A program made the translations under genes and the position numbers. The notes below the pieces were generated by a model, which was not told the DNA's origin, made no database searches, and was given only the letters and a program-made list of their open reading frames with translations. From Smithella sp. M82 (GTDB lineage Bacteria > Desulfobacterota > Syntrophia > Syntrophales > Smithellaceae), in assembly GCA_001683985.1 (NCBI GenBank), contig MAEO01000176.1, forward strand, positions 1 to 39,275: 39,275 nt of DNA. The letters are read 5' to 3'. Positions within the stretch are counted from its first letter, which is position 1; each line of letters starts with the position of its first letter. Below, one piece after another: positions 14,247 to 24,558 of this stretch.

Positions 14247-15722
14247 TTATTGCCGGCTTTCTTCGGTTTTTGCTCTGTTTTTATTTCTTGATCGGGATTT
14301 CCTGTTTTCTTTCTTTTGTCTGGAATTATCTCCCTGATCTGAACTAACGACTGGTGCAGGTGGTGCGTGCAGAGATTGCTGATAATAATCATCCAGCAGC
14401 ATTGTAATCAGTTTCAGCTCCTCCTCCGACTGGGCAAGGTTGCGAGCCAGCGGCAGGAAACGTTTCATGCGTTCGGTTTGGAGATTATCGCGGGAGCGCA
14501 AACGCGCTTCCAGAAGCGCCGTTACTCTTTGAGCTACTGTTCTTTCCAGTTCTTCATCTGAAGGCAGAGGGCGTTCTTCCATTTGAATGTTGTAATGGCG
14601 GGCAATACTTTGCAATTTAAATTTTTCCATTTCGGCAACCAGCGAGATTGCTACGCCGCCGGAACCCATTCTTCCCGTGCGTCCGGCACGATGAATATAG
14701 GCTTCGGGATCTTCCGGAGGTTCATATTGAATGACGTGGGAAAGTTCGGGAATGTCTATTCCCCGCGCGGCAACATCAGTTGCTACCAAAAAACGCAGAG
14801 CGCCCCGCCTTATACGCGCCATGACCTTTTCCCGCATGCTTTGCGATAAATCGGAACTTAATTCGTCCGCATCATAGCCAAAACGTTTGAGCACAATGGA
14901 AAGATAATGAACATTATCTTTGGTGTTACAGAAAATAATGGCCGAAGAAGGATTTTCAATTTCAATAATGCGCACCAGTGAACGTTCTTTGCGCATTCCC
15001 GGTACAACATAAAAAATGTGTTCAATTTCGGCGATATGTATTTGATTGCCGCTTAAACTCAATAATTGTGATTGATGCAGGAATTGATCGGCCAGGCGAA
15101 TAACCTGCGGCGGGAAAGTTGCGGAAAACATGCCGCTTAATATTTTGCCCGAAGGGATATACTTACGGATTTTTACCATGTCGGGATAGAAGCCCATGGA
15201 TAACATGCGGTCGGCTTCGTCGAAAATCAGTATCTTCAGATGATCCAGCAAAAGGGTATTTTTAAAAAGATGGTCCAGGATACGTCCAGGCGTACCGATA
15301 ACAATTTGAGCTCCGCTTCGAAATGCTTCCAGTTGCGCATTGTATCCCACACCTCCATATACGACCACTGTCTTTATCAGTGTTCCCTGTGTCAGCATTT
15401 GAGCTTCTTTGGATACCTGAAGGGCAAGTTCACGGGTGGGAACAAGGACAAGTGCCTGCGCGTTATTCTCCTGAGCATTGATTTTTTGAATAATCGGCAG
15501 GATATAAGCTCCGGTTTTGCCGCTGCCTGTACGGGACTGCACCATCATATCGCGTCCTGCCAGAAAATAAGGAATTGATTTGGACTGTACCGGTGTTAAA
15601 GTTTTCCAGCCGGCATGATTGCAGGCTTCGCGCATTTCAGAGGAAAGGTGTTCCATGGAAATTTCCGGCAAAGAATCGGCCGGATTAGTAATTCTTTGAT
15701 CTGTTTCGATGTTTTCTTCCAT
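14247..15722 (-). CDS. DEAD-box ATP-dependent RNA helicase
   Basis: This 491-residue protein has the full DEAD-box motif set: Q motif around Gln46 (TPVQSKSIP), motif I SRTGSGKT (63-70), PTRELA (95-100), TPGR (144-147), DEAD (168-171), SAT (about 203) and, in the second RecA domain, ARGIDIP and HRAGRTGR. The last 30 residues are strongly basic and low in complexity (RQKKENRKSRSRNKNRAK), as in RNA-binding tails of CsdA/RhlE-like helicases. It would unwind short RNA duplexes in ribosome assembly or mRNA decay. It is a single gene; the start codon lies only eight bases from the end of a decayed gene upstream. Confidence 0.94.
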   Translation of the reverse strand: MEENIETDQRITNPADSLPEISMEHLSSEMREACNHAGWKTLTPVQSKSIPYFLAGRDMMVQSRTGSGKTGAYILPIIQKINAQENNAQALVLVPTRELALQVSKEAQMLTQGTLIKTVVVYGGVGYNAQLEAFRSGAQIVIGTPGRILDHLFKNTLLLDHLKILIFDEADRMLSMGFYPDMVKIRKYIPSGKILSGMFSATFPPQVIRLADQFLHQSQLLSLSGNQIHIAEIEHIFYVVPGMRKERSLVRIIEIENPSSAIIFCNTKDNVHYLSIVLKRFGYDADELSSDLSQSMREKVMARIRRGALRFLVATDVAARGIDIPELSHVIQYEPPEDPEAYIHRAGRTGRMGSGGVAISLVAEMEKFKLQSIARHYNIQMEERPLPSDEELERTVAQRVTALLEARLRSRDNLQTERMKRFLPLARNLAQSEEELKLITMLLDDYYQQSLHAPPAPVVSSDQGDNSRQKKENRKSRSRNKNRAKTEESRQ

Positions 15723-15729
15723 AATGAAC

Positions 15730-16056
15730 CTAGATTTTTACAAACGTAGTGCAGGGAAAATTGTAAAGTGAATTATCCCTGAGCGTCGGCAAAAGGAATA
15801 GGGCCTTGAAATAAAATAAATGTTCTTTCACATAATCGTTATCTGTTTCATGTGGTTTTGGGAAACCGTGAAAGACCATAATCTTGCATCCTCCGGGCAA
15901 TCTTTCCCTACCGTGTTTTTTGTAACTTAGTATCCACCGGTCGGGAAAACTATGTCTCTTAAGTTCTTTTTTAGGATAAACGAGTCTTGCTATCCATTCC
16001 TGGTCGCTTCCATATCTTGTATTTCCATCCCATAGTACATTATAAGTTTTACAATA
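15730..16056 (-). pseudogene. C-terminal remnant of a glycosyltransferase-like gene
   Basis: A frame without a usable start is open from a stop at 16057 to a TAG at 15730. Its centre reads LWDGNTRYGSDQEWIARLVYP and later FPDRWILSYKKHG, LPGGCKIMVFHGFPKPHE. The pattern (R)xGSDQxWI ... FxxxW..S(Y/F)KxH ... LPxGxxIxxFHGxPKP is one I associate with C-terminal parts of uncharacterised glycosyltransferase-like proteins found in surface-polysaccharide loci. The N-terminal part is gone; a different register just upstream contains MAFIIDIVKLIMYYG, suggesting a frameshift. It probably represents a degraded gene. Family assignment is from memory of motif patterns. Confidence 0.5.
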
Positions 16057-16499
16057 TCAATTATAAATGCCATATTGTATCCCTACTTTTTTCCTTATTG
16101 AAATTGAATTGATGGATAAGAACTTGTTTTAGTTATTGGCACCCTGAGAAATGATTTCCCATGTGTCAAGAAGATTGAGATAAAAAATGGACAATGATCA
16201 ACTTATTATTTAGGAAAAAAAGAAAATATTTTCCTGCCAACTGATGGCCATGGACGTGATACCAATTATTATTGACATTGGCTGGAGAAATATGCTTTTC
16301 TACGTTTTCTCACTCCGGCAGAAATAAGATTTGAAACACACATGATTGTTATCGTCACAAAGGGTGATGAAAATTATAGTGCGAAGCGGTAGTGCGAACA
16401 TTTATGTCCGCTGTACAAGCGGGTCTGATAACCTGAAGGTCACACGAGACCCGCACTATGTATCCAATGATAAAAATAACTTAAACAGGTCATTTCAAA
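16057..16499. other. Spacer upstream of radA with decayed coding traces and a hairpin
   Basis: A + strand frame around 16234-16391 reads TDGHGRDTNYY, a stop, then HWLEKYAFLRFLTPAEIRF and further residues before a second stop. It looks like a remnant but I cannot name it. A stem-loop (GCGGGTCT / AGACCCGC, 16419-16454) lies 45 bases before radA. It has no T run, so it is not a standard terminator and might affect radA expression. Confidence 0.4.
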
Positions 16500-17858
16500 A
16501 TGAAAAAGAGCAAGACCGGTTTCTTTTGCCAGCATTGCGGATACATGTCGCCCAAGTGGCTGGGGAAATGTCCCTCCTGCAACGGATGGAACTGTTTTGC
16601 CGAAGAATTAATCGTCAATACCGGTTCCGACAGTCGTGCGGAGATGAGATTTGACGGCAAGCCCTTACCCATAGAGGATATTCCACTTACCGAAGGCAAG
16701 AGAATCATTACGGACATTGCGGAAGTTGACAGAGTTCTTGGCGGAGGTATTGTCGGAGGTTCAGCGATTTTAATCGGCGGAGAACCGGGTATCGGTAAAT
16801 CAACACTTATGCTGCAAATAATGCATAATCTGGCTGAAGGGGGTTTGAAGGTATTATATGTTTCAGGCGAAGAGTCGGCCAGTCAGATTAAGCTGCGCAG
16901 TGAACGGATCAGCGCCGCGTCTAAAAATTTATTCGTTTTGGTAGAGGTTTCTCTGGAAAAAATTCTGGAGCAGATTAAAATTATTTCACCGGCTATAGTG
17001 GTTATTGATTCCATTCAAACGGTTTATTCGGCGGAGCTTATGTCAGCACCCGGAAGCGTGGGGCAGGTGCGCGAGGCATCATCGCGTCTGATTCTTTTTT
17101 CCAAAAAGTATGGCATTCCTGTTTTTCTGGTGGGTCATGTAACCAAAGACGGATCCATCGCCGGTCCCAAAGTGTTGGAGCATATGGTGGACACGGTGCT
17201 TTATTTTGAGGGCGATTCTTCTCATTCTTACCGTATTGTTCGGGGAATGAAGAACCGTTTCGGTCCCACCAACGAAATCGGTGTTTTTGAGATGCGGGAT
17301 AAGGGGTTGATCGAAGTTCTTAATCCTTCTACGTTTTTTCTGGCGGAGCGGCCGCAGAATGTTTCCGGTTCGGTTGTTGTCCCGTCTCTGGAAGGCACAA
17401 GGCCGATTCTGGTGGAAATTCAGGCACTGGTCAGTTCGACAAGTTTCGGTACACCGCGGCGAACGGCCATCGGTGTTGATTATAACCGCGTTTCGCTGCT
17501 GGTGGCGGTACTGGATAAAATCTGCGGTCTGCATCTGGGCGGTTCGGATATCTTTATTAATGTTGCCGGTGGTGTCCGGGTGGAGGAACCGGCTGTTGAC
17601 CTGGGCATTGTTGCCGCGATGACCTCCAGTTTTCTGGATAAGCCCATTGATGCGCGAACAATTGTTCTGGGGGAAGTGGGTCTTGCCGGGGAAGTTCGTG
17701 CTGTTTCGCAAATGGATGTGCGCATTAAAGAAGCGGCGCGCCTTGGTTTCAATCGTTGCCTCATACCTAAAACAAGTGCATCCGAGATGGTAAAAATAGC
17801 GAAAATGGAAATTTGTAAGATAGGTTTTCTGAAAGAAATGCTGGAAAATTTATTTTAA
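16500..17858 (+). CDS. radA: DNA repair protein RadA
   Basis: RadA is a DnaB-like, RecA-related helicase acting in branch migration during recombinational repair. The 452 residues show a four-Cys zinc finger (C10, C13, C24, C27), Walker A GGEPGIGKST (93-102), Walker B VVIDSIQT, the RadA-specific KNRFGPTNE motif (about 256), and a C-terminal Lon-protease-like domain (VDLGIVAAMTSS, GEVGLAGEVRAV) without the Lon catalytic Ser/Lys function. Only a weak purine-rich site precedes the ATG. It is followed after 110 bases by the groES-groEL operon with its own promoter. Confidence 0.96.
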   Translation: MKKSKTGFFCQHCGYMSPKWLGKCPSCNGWNCFAEELIVNTGSDSRAEMRFDGKPLPIEDIPLTEGKRIITDIAEVDRVLGGGIVGGSAILIGGEPGIGKSTLMLQIMHNLAEGGLKVLYVSGEESASQIKLRSERISAASKNLFVLVEVSLEKILEQIKIISPAIVVIDSIQTVYSAELMSAPGSVGQVREASSRLILFSKKYGIPVFLVGHVTKDGSIAGPKVLEHMVDTVLYFEGDSSHSYRIVRGMKNRFGPTNEIGVFEMRDKGLIEVLNPSTFFLAERPQNVSGSVVVPSLEGTRPILVEIQALVSSTSFGTPRRTAIGVDYNRVSLLVAVLDKICGLHLGGSDIFINVAGGVRVEEPAVDLGIVAAMTSSFLDKPIDARTIVLGEVGLAGEVRAVSQMDVRIKEAARLGFNRCLIPKTSASEMVKIAKMEICKIGFLKEMLENLF

Positions 17859-17882
17859 TTAAGATAAATGCCTTCATTACCC

Positions 17883-17910
17883 TTGACAGATGAAAAATGG
17901 TGCATAAAAT
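17883..17910 (+). promoter_or_regulatory. sigma70-type promoter of groES-groEL
   Basis: A perfect TTGACA (17883-17888) and TAAAAT (17905-17910) are 16 bases apart, about 60 bases before groES. Just downstream, TCAGCACTC (17923-17931) matches one arm of the HrcA operator CIRCE (TTAGCACTC). The partner arm GAGTGCTAA is missing at the expected nine-base spacing, so HrcA control is doubtful. Confidence 0.7.
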
Positions 17911-17970
17911 ACTCCTGTTAAATCAGCACTCATAACTCATTTTAAAAATCAAGAAAGGAGAGGAAAAAGT

Positions 17971-18261
17971 ATGAAAATCAGACCTTTACAGGATAGAATC
18001 ATTGTAAAACGTTTGGAAGAAGAACAAAAAACCAAGGGAGGTATTATCATTCCCGATACAGCCAAGGAAAAACCGATTGAAGGCAAAGTTGTCGCCGTAG
18101 GCAAAGGCAAAATAGCCGATGACGGCAAAGCCATTAAGATGGAAGTAAAAGAAGGAGATGTAGTACTTTTCAGCAAATACGGCGGCACCGAAGTCAAGAT
18201 AGATGGTGAAGAATACCTGATTATGAGAGAAGACGACATTCTCGGCATTATTGAAAAATAA
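17971..18261 (+). CDS. groES: Co-chaperonin GroES
   Basis: This 96-residue protein is of normal length. It forms the heptameric lid on GroEL. It starts [14 protein letters not shown], has the GroEL-binding mobile loop ([20 protein letters not shown], about 16-35) and the roof-loop region, and ends [17 protein letters not shown] strong ribosome binding site (AAAGGAGAGG) precedes the ATG. groEL follows after 27 bases, so the two form an operon read from the promoter at 17883. Confidence 0.98.
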   Translation: MKIRPLQDRIIVKRLEEEQKTKGGIIIPDTAKEKPIEGKVVAVGKGKIADDGKAIKMEVKEGDVVLFSKYGGTEVKIDGEEYLIMREDDILGIIEK

Positions 18262-18273
18262 GAAATTACTTAA

Positions 18274-19929
<1,656 letters not shown>

Positions 19930-19970
19930 GAAACTAGTATTTAATTGCATAAACAATAGTTATACATTAT

Positions 19971-20006
19971 GCTCTTGGGCAGGAGGTGAAGATTATGCCC
20001 AAGAGC
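19971..20006 (+). promoter_or_regulatory. Hairpin enclosing the transposase ribosome binding site
   Basis: GCTCTTGGGC (19971-19980) is exactly inverted as GCCCAAGAGC (19997-20006). The loop of 16 bases contains AGGAGG and the first two bases of the ATG. In RNA this 10-bp stem would hold the start region in a loop and could limit translation, as seen for transposase genes protected against outside transcription. The stem could alternatively be an element end. Confidence 0.55.
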
Positions 20007-20322
20007 TATCCTATTCCTCATTGTTCTGAAAAGGATCGTCAACTGGTTGATGAATGGGCGGAGAGTAGAACAATGGAATCGAGACTGGTCGAGCGAGCGA
20101 AGATTATCCAGCGATGTCTTCGCGGAGATCCGGTCAGGAAGATCGCCCAGGAATTGGATGTGCGGCCAAACACAGTTATTGATTGGCGGCGCAGGTTTGA
20201 GGCCGAAGGTATTGCGGGTCTCAAGGATCTTCCTCGCTCTGGCAAGCCGCCAAGATATAACGCAGAGTTTCGTAACAAGGTTTTGAAGACCCTGGAAATG
20301 TCCCCACCATTGGGACAATCTG
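19995..20322 (+). pseudogene. Truncated IS630-family transposase (N-terminal DNA-binding part)
   Basis: About 109 residues of homology remain: a helix-turn-helix segment (ERAKIIQRCLRGDPVRKIAQELDV), NTVIDWRRRFEAEGIAGLKD, and LPRSGKPPRYNAEFRNKVLKTLEMSPP. This is the standard N-terminus of IS630-type transposases. The DDE catalytic domain is missing: after about 20322 the frame runs 22 codons into unrelated sequence overlapping the end of the convergent CNNM gene. Start chosen at the ATG with AGGAGG upstream; a GTG three codons earlier overlaps that site. It cannot transpose by itself. The lost part must have been deleted when the right neighbour was joined. Confidence 0.85.
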
Positions 20323-20347
20323 TTCGGTACTTTTCAACAGCCCTCGG

Positions 20348-21610
20348 CTATGCGGGCGCTATCACCATCACTTCCCTAATCGATTTCTGATCGGCGTTTT
20401 CAATGATAAATGTAACTCCACCGTACTGATATCTTTCTTTTGGTTTCGGAATCCTACCCATCTGCTGCATTAAAAATCCGCCGATTGTTTCATAATTGCC
20501 TTCGGGAAATTTTACTTTAATCAATTGCCGTAGTGTACCCATTTCCAGCCGTCCCGACACGAGGTAACGTCCTGCAGTGATTTTCCTGTAAAGCTTTTCT
20601 CCAGCCACATACTCATCAATTGTTCCGACAATTTCTTCTCCGATGTCTTCTATAGTGACAACACCGGTTGCGCCGCCGTATTCATCCACAACCACAGCCA
20701 TCTGTTCGTCTATTTTCTGCATGGCGACAAGCAATTCGCTGACTTTTTTTGTTTCCGGCACATAAAACACATCCTTGCGCATGCACGAAGCAACTGTTAT
20801 TTCATCTACCTTCTCTCCTTGTTCCTTATCTCTAAGAAGCATTTCTAAAAGATCAAAGTAGTGCAGAATGCCGACTATATTGTAAACGGTATCTTCGTAT
20901 ACGGGAATACGCATATATTTCTTATCAGCCGCAATACCCACGGCTTCTGAAATTTTCATCGAGGCGGGAAGTGATGTAAGTGCGGAAATGGGTACCATGA
21001 CTTTAACAGCCGTGAGTTCCGAGAAATCGAACACGCGGCTGACCATTTCTTTTTCTCTGGTCAGAATATCGCCGCCTTCTGTCTTTTCTCCCAGAATATA
21101 TTTGAGCCCTTCTTTAGTAATATGCGATATTTGAGCGCTTTTGCTGTCGGAAGATAAATGTACCGTTCCTCTGGATACGGCTGCAATCAGAAAAGCAACC
21201 GGATAAAAAAGTATGGAAGATAAACGTATAAACCAGGCGACTCTAACCGCCATTATTTCGGCGTAATCTAAAAATATACTGCGCGCAATAATCATCAAAA
21301 AAAGTGTTGGTATCATAATCAGGAAAGCAATTTGCTCGCCACGTTCATGGCCATAAAAAGATATCAAAAGACCCGTGGCCAGCGTTGAAGCAACAATTAT
21401 TGCCAGATTGGTTCCAACAAGTGCAGTAGAAATAAACCACTCGGGGTTCTCCTTCAGTTTAACTGCCTGACCGGCGAAAGACGATCCCTGATGTGCACGG
21501 TTTTTTAATTTATTTATATCTGATGCAAAGAGCGCAACTTCGCCGCCGGAATAAAGCATCTCCAGGAAAAGACAAAACAAGATGGCTGCGATAATTAAAT
21601 ATATACTCAT
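20348..21610 (-). CDS. CNNM/CorC-family membrane protein (DUF21-CBS-CorC), second of a pair
   Basis: This 420-residue protein has the CNNM/CorB architecture: an N-terminal DUF21 domain with four hydrophobic segments (first at about 2-20, with SGGEVALFAS in the family's characteristic polar turn), a CBS pair (about 190-310; TAVKVMVPISALTSL, AVVVDEYGGATGVVTIEDIGEEIVG) and a C-terminal CorC_HlyC domain (VSGRLEMGTL, ETIGGFLMQQMG). The family is linked to Mg2+ efflux or divalent-cation homeostasis; older hemolysin labels are not supported. The start overlaps the previous gene's stop by four bases (ATGA), so the two paralogues are translationally coupled and may form a heterodimer. Confidence 0.9.
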   Translation of the reverse strand: MSIYLIIAAILFCLFLEMLYSGGEVALFASDINKLKNRAHQGSSFAGQAVKLKENPEWFISTALVGTNLAIIVASTLATGLLISFYGHERGEQIAFLIMIPTLFLMIIARSIFLDYAEIMAVRVAWFIRLSSILFYPVAFLIAAVSRGTVHLSSDSKSAQISHITKEGLKYILGEKTEGGDILTREKEMVSRVFDFSELTAVKVMVPISALTSLPASMKISEAVGIAADKKYMRIPVYEDTVYNIVGILHYFDLLEMLLRDKEQGEKVDEITVASCMRKDVFYVPETKKVSELLVAMQKIDEQMAVVVDEYGGATGVVTIEDIGEEIVGTIDEYVAGEKLYRKITAGRYLVSGRLEMGTLRQLIKVKFPEGNYETIGGFLMQQMGRIPKPKERYQYGGVTFIIENADQKSIREVMVIAPA

Positions 21611-22875
21611 TGTTCGTCAGTCTCCCCGGACGACATTTTTATTATTTTTACTTTCAGTATCCTTGTCTTGCTGATATCCTCAACAATAAATTTATAGCCC
21701 TCAGAACTCACTTCATCTCCTTTCTCCGGCATTTTTCCAAAAAGGTGCAGAACAAACCCGCCAATAGTATCAAACTCATCTTCAGGCAAATCAGCCTCAA
21801 GAAGTTTATTGCATTGTTCGACCGGCATTTTACCGGCCACGATAATTGTTTGTTCATCAACTTTTTCGCATCCTTCGCAACCAAACTCATCATTACCGTT
21901 AGTCTCCTCAAAAAGATGTTCCAGAATATGCTCCAATGTTATCATTCCGGAAACCCCGCCGTATTCATCGACCACAATGGCAATCTGCAGGAAATTTTTC
22001 TGAAAATCATGCAGAAGTCTGTTGATTGTTTTTTGTTCAGGCACAAAATATGGTTTTACCAAAAGATTCTGAATACTGTCCTGTGTTCTGCCTCTCCAAA
22101 CATTATTAAGCAAATCACGGGCAAATAAAATTCCAACAATATTGTCTCTGTCGTCTATATAAATGGGCACACGCTCCTGCCTTGCCCCGGCTATGAACTG
22201 AAGCATTTCGTTAACCGGCAAATCCAGCGGAAGACAAAACATATCCACACGGGGAACCATTATGTCTGTTACCGGCCTGTCGCCCAGTTCAAATATTTTA
22301 TTAATCAATTCCCTTTGCGATTCATCCAAAACACCTTCAAGGCTTCCGACATCGATGAGCGTTTTAAATTCATCTTCCATAAGGACTTCCGATTCTGCGG
22401 CTTTATTCGAACCGTAACGATTCATGAAAATACTGGAAATTTTTTCCAAACCGGCAACCACAGGATATTCAAGACGCGAAATTGCCGTCAAAGGAATAGA
22501 AACAACTGTGGAAATTTGCATCGGATAAGTAACACCGAAGGTCTTGGGAATAGCTTCGCCGATAAACAGTAAAACAACGGTTGTGAAAACTATGGAAATC
22601 CATTGACCTTGGATTCCAAAAAGACCGATGAAAAAGGAAGCTGCCAGAATGGAAATACTTATATTAACAATTTCGTTACTGGTCACAATTGTAATCAGTA
22701 ACCGCCTCTGATTGGAAAGCAGCTTAACAACATAATCGAAAAACGGATAGTTATCCTGTTTCATTTTGTGCAGGTGTAGATCTCTCAGCGAAAGCAACGC
22801 TGCTTCGGCCGATGAAAAAAATCCGGAAAACATAAAAAGAATGATCAAAACAACAATATCAGCATTCCAACCCAA
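21607..22875 (-). CDS. CNNM/CorC-family membrane protein (DUF21-CBS-CorC), first of a pair
   Basis: A 422-residue paralogue of the downstream protein. The DUF21 transmembrane domain opens with IVVLIILFMFSGFFSSAEAAL (about 7-27). The CBS pair includes DRPVTDIMVPRVDMFCL and IAIVVDEYGGVSGMITLEHILE. The CorC_HlyC domain holds FDTIGGFVLHLFGKMPEKGD near the C-terminus. It starts with TTG, preceded by GAGGTGG. Cation homeostasis is the expected role from the family. The promoter should lie in the gap upstream, next to a palindromic repeat element. Confidence 0.9.
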   Translation of the reverse strand: MGWNADIVVLIILFMFSGFFSSAEAALLSLRDLHLHKMKQDNYPFFDYVVKLLSNQRRLLITIVTSNEIVNISISILAASFFIGLFGIQGQWISIVFTTVVLLFIGEAIPKTFGVTYPMQISTVVSIPLTAISRLEYPVVAGLEKISSIFMNRYGSNKAAESEVLMEDEFKTLIDVGSLEGVLDESQRELINKIFELGDRPVTDIMVPRVDMFCLPLDLPVNEMLQFIAGARQERVPIYIDDRDNIVGILFARDLLNNVWRGRTQDSIQNLLVKPYFVPEQKTINRLLHDFQKNFLQIAIVVDEYGGVSGMITLEHILEHLFEETNGNDEFGCEGCEKVDEQTIIVAGKMPVEQCNKLLEADLPEDEFDTIGGFVLHLFGKMPEKGDEVSSEGYKFIVEDISKTRILKVKIIKMSSGETDEQ

Positions 22876-23205
22876 TTATTTGCCACCTCACCTCTTGTTA
22901 TTATAGCTTAATTTAACAGATTATAGAGAAAAAAGAAACTGTACACTCCTAAACGCTTCTTTTGAAAAAGATTTTAATTGTCCATTGACAGTAAAAAACA
23001 TTCTTTCTATACTTCCATACCAAGTCGCCTTCTTCGGCTAACTTCGTTGGCATCGTCGTCGGCTTCCTCAACGCATCATCATATACGCCGGATGCCTGAC
23101 CGGCGAATGCCGATGAGCAGGATCCTTGCCGCCTCGTTACCCTTTGAAGCCGGCTTGGTATAAGATATTTTCTCCATTAAGGCCATTTGAGGGAGGATTT
23201 TAAAT
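22876..23205. other. Intergenic gap with one copy of the dispersed palindromic repeat
   Basis: The gap separates the divergently read CNNM pair and purD. Apart from the repeat at 23017-23161 I see only AT-rich sequence and the purD ribosome binding site (GAGGGAGG). The promoters for both directions must lie outside the repeat. Confidence 0.6.
23017..23161. repeat. Dispersed palindromic element, copy 1
   Basis: A 145-bp element with perfect 8-bp terminal inverted repeats ATACCAAG / CTTGGTAT. Internal landmarks TTCGGCTAACTTCGTTGGCA, CCTCAACG and TCCTTGCCG.CTCGTTA are shared with the copies at 27725-27832 and 36123-36259. It has no coding capacity. Confidence 0.8.
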
Positions 23206-24534
23206 ATGTCCAATATACTGCTGATAGGAAACGGTGCCCGCGAACACGCGCTTGCCGAAGCGATTACACGATCCCCGCAAAAACCTCAGTTATTTTCTTT
23301 CATGAAATCAAACAACCCCGGCATCGCCTCTCTTTCAGTAAAAATAATGCCGGGCAGCTATTCCGATCTGGTGGCAATTACAGAATTTGCAGAGCAAAAC
23401 AAAATTGAATTTGCTGTTATCGGTCCCGAAGATCCGCTCAATAACGGCGTGGTTGATGCTCTGGCTAAAATAAATATCCTATCTGTCGGACCAACGAAGA
23501 GTCTTGCCAGGCTGGAAACTTCCAAATCGTTTACCAGAAATCTGGTGAGCAAATATAATATTCCCGGAAATCCGCGGTTCAAGGTTTTTACAGCTATTGA
23601 TGGAGTGGAAATGTTTTTAAACGAACTGGAAGGAATTGTTCTTAAACCAGATGGTTTGACCGGCGGCAAGGGTGTGCAGGTTCAGGGAGACCATTTTGAA
23701 ACAAAAAGAGACGCCTTAAAGCTGTGCAAACAAATTCTGGCCGGAGGATCTTCACTGGTTATTGAAGAAAAATTCGATGGAGAAGAGTTCTCGCTGCAGT
23801 GTTTATGCGACGGCAAAACCGTGATCGGCACACCATTGGTACAGGATCACAAAAGAAGATTTGAAGGAGACAAAGGACCAAATACCGGTGGAATGGGCTC
23901 TTATTCTCTGCCCGATCATTCCATGCCTTTTTTAAAGCCAAAGGATTTGCAGGATGGACTGGAAATTACCCGTCAGGTGGCGGCGGCACTTTGGAAAGAA
24001 ACAGGTAATCCGTATAGAGGTGTCATGTACGGTGGATTTATAGCCACTAAAGACGGTGTCAAACTTCTGGAATACAATGCGCGTTTTGGTGATCCTGAAG
24101 CAATGAACATTCTGCCTCTTTTGAAAACTGATTTCGTGGAAGTCTGCCGACACATTATCGGAGGGACACTCGATAAAATAAAAATTGAATTTGAAAATAA
24201 AGCAACGGTTTGCAAATATATTGTACCGAAAGGTTATGGGCTCCCTGCCGATTACCCCGATGCCGCATCATCAAAAGCCAGGATTGAAGTGGGAGAAGTC
24301 GGTAAAGCACGTCTTTACTTCTCATCCGTGGATCAGAAAGAAGATGGCTTATATTTGAGTTCCTCGCGCGCCATTGGTATTGTTGGAATCGCCGACGATT
24401 TAACTGAAGCGCGGAAAATAGCGGAAGAAGGTGTCAACTCCGTCAAAGGACCGGTAGCATATCGTGCCGATATCGGCACAGACGCGCTTATCCAAAAGCG
24501 AATCGATCATATGAGGAAAATACGTAAAGATTGA
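23206..24534 (+). CDS. purD: Phosphoribosylamine-glycine ligase (GAR synthetase)
   Basis: This enzyme joins glycine to phosphoribosylamine with ATP in step two of purine synthesis. The 442 residues comprise an N-terminal domain opening NILLIGNGAREHALAEAI, an ATP-grasp domain with LKPDGLTGGKGVQVQGD (about 145-160), the GPNTGGMGSYS loop, the LEYNARFGDPEAMNILPLL metal/ATP site (about 286-304), and the C-terminal barrel-sandwich hybrid domain. A good ribosome binding site precedes the ATG. A frameshifted nitroreductase gene follows after 24 bases on the same strand. Confidence 0.96.
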   Translation: MSNILLIGNGAREHALAEAITRSPQKPQLFSFMKSNNPGIASLSVKIMPGSYSDLVAITEFAEQNKIEFAVIGPEDPLNNGVVDALAKINILSVGPTKSLARLETSKSFTRNLVSKYNIPGNPRFKVFTAIDGVEMFLNELEGIVLKPDGLTGGKGVQVQGDHFETKRDALKLCKQILAGGSSLVIEEKFDGEEFSLQCLCDGKTVIGTPLVQDHKRRFEGDKGPNTGGMGSYSLPDHSMPFLKPKDLQDGLEITRQVAAALWKETGNPYRGVMYGGFIATKDGVKLLEYNARFGDPEAMNILPLLKTDFVEVCRHIIGGTLDKIKIEFENKATVCKYIVPKGYGLPADYPDAASSKARIEVGEVGKARLYFSSVDQKEDGLYLSSSRAIGIVGIADDLTEARKIAEEGVNSVKGPVAYRADIGTDALIQKRIDHMRKIRKD

Positions 24535-24558
24535 TCATTGGAATAAAAGAGGATAACA

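Noticed and set aside
17923..17949. Complete CIRCE operator
   Set aside because: The second arm GAGTGCTAA is absent at any plausible spacing.
22978..23163. 61-residue plus-strand gene
   Set aside because: It is a translation of the dispersed palindromic repeat.
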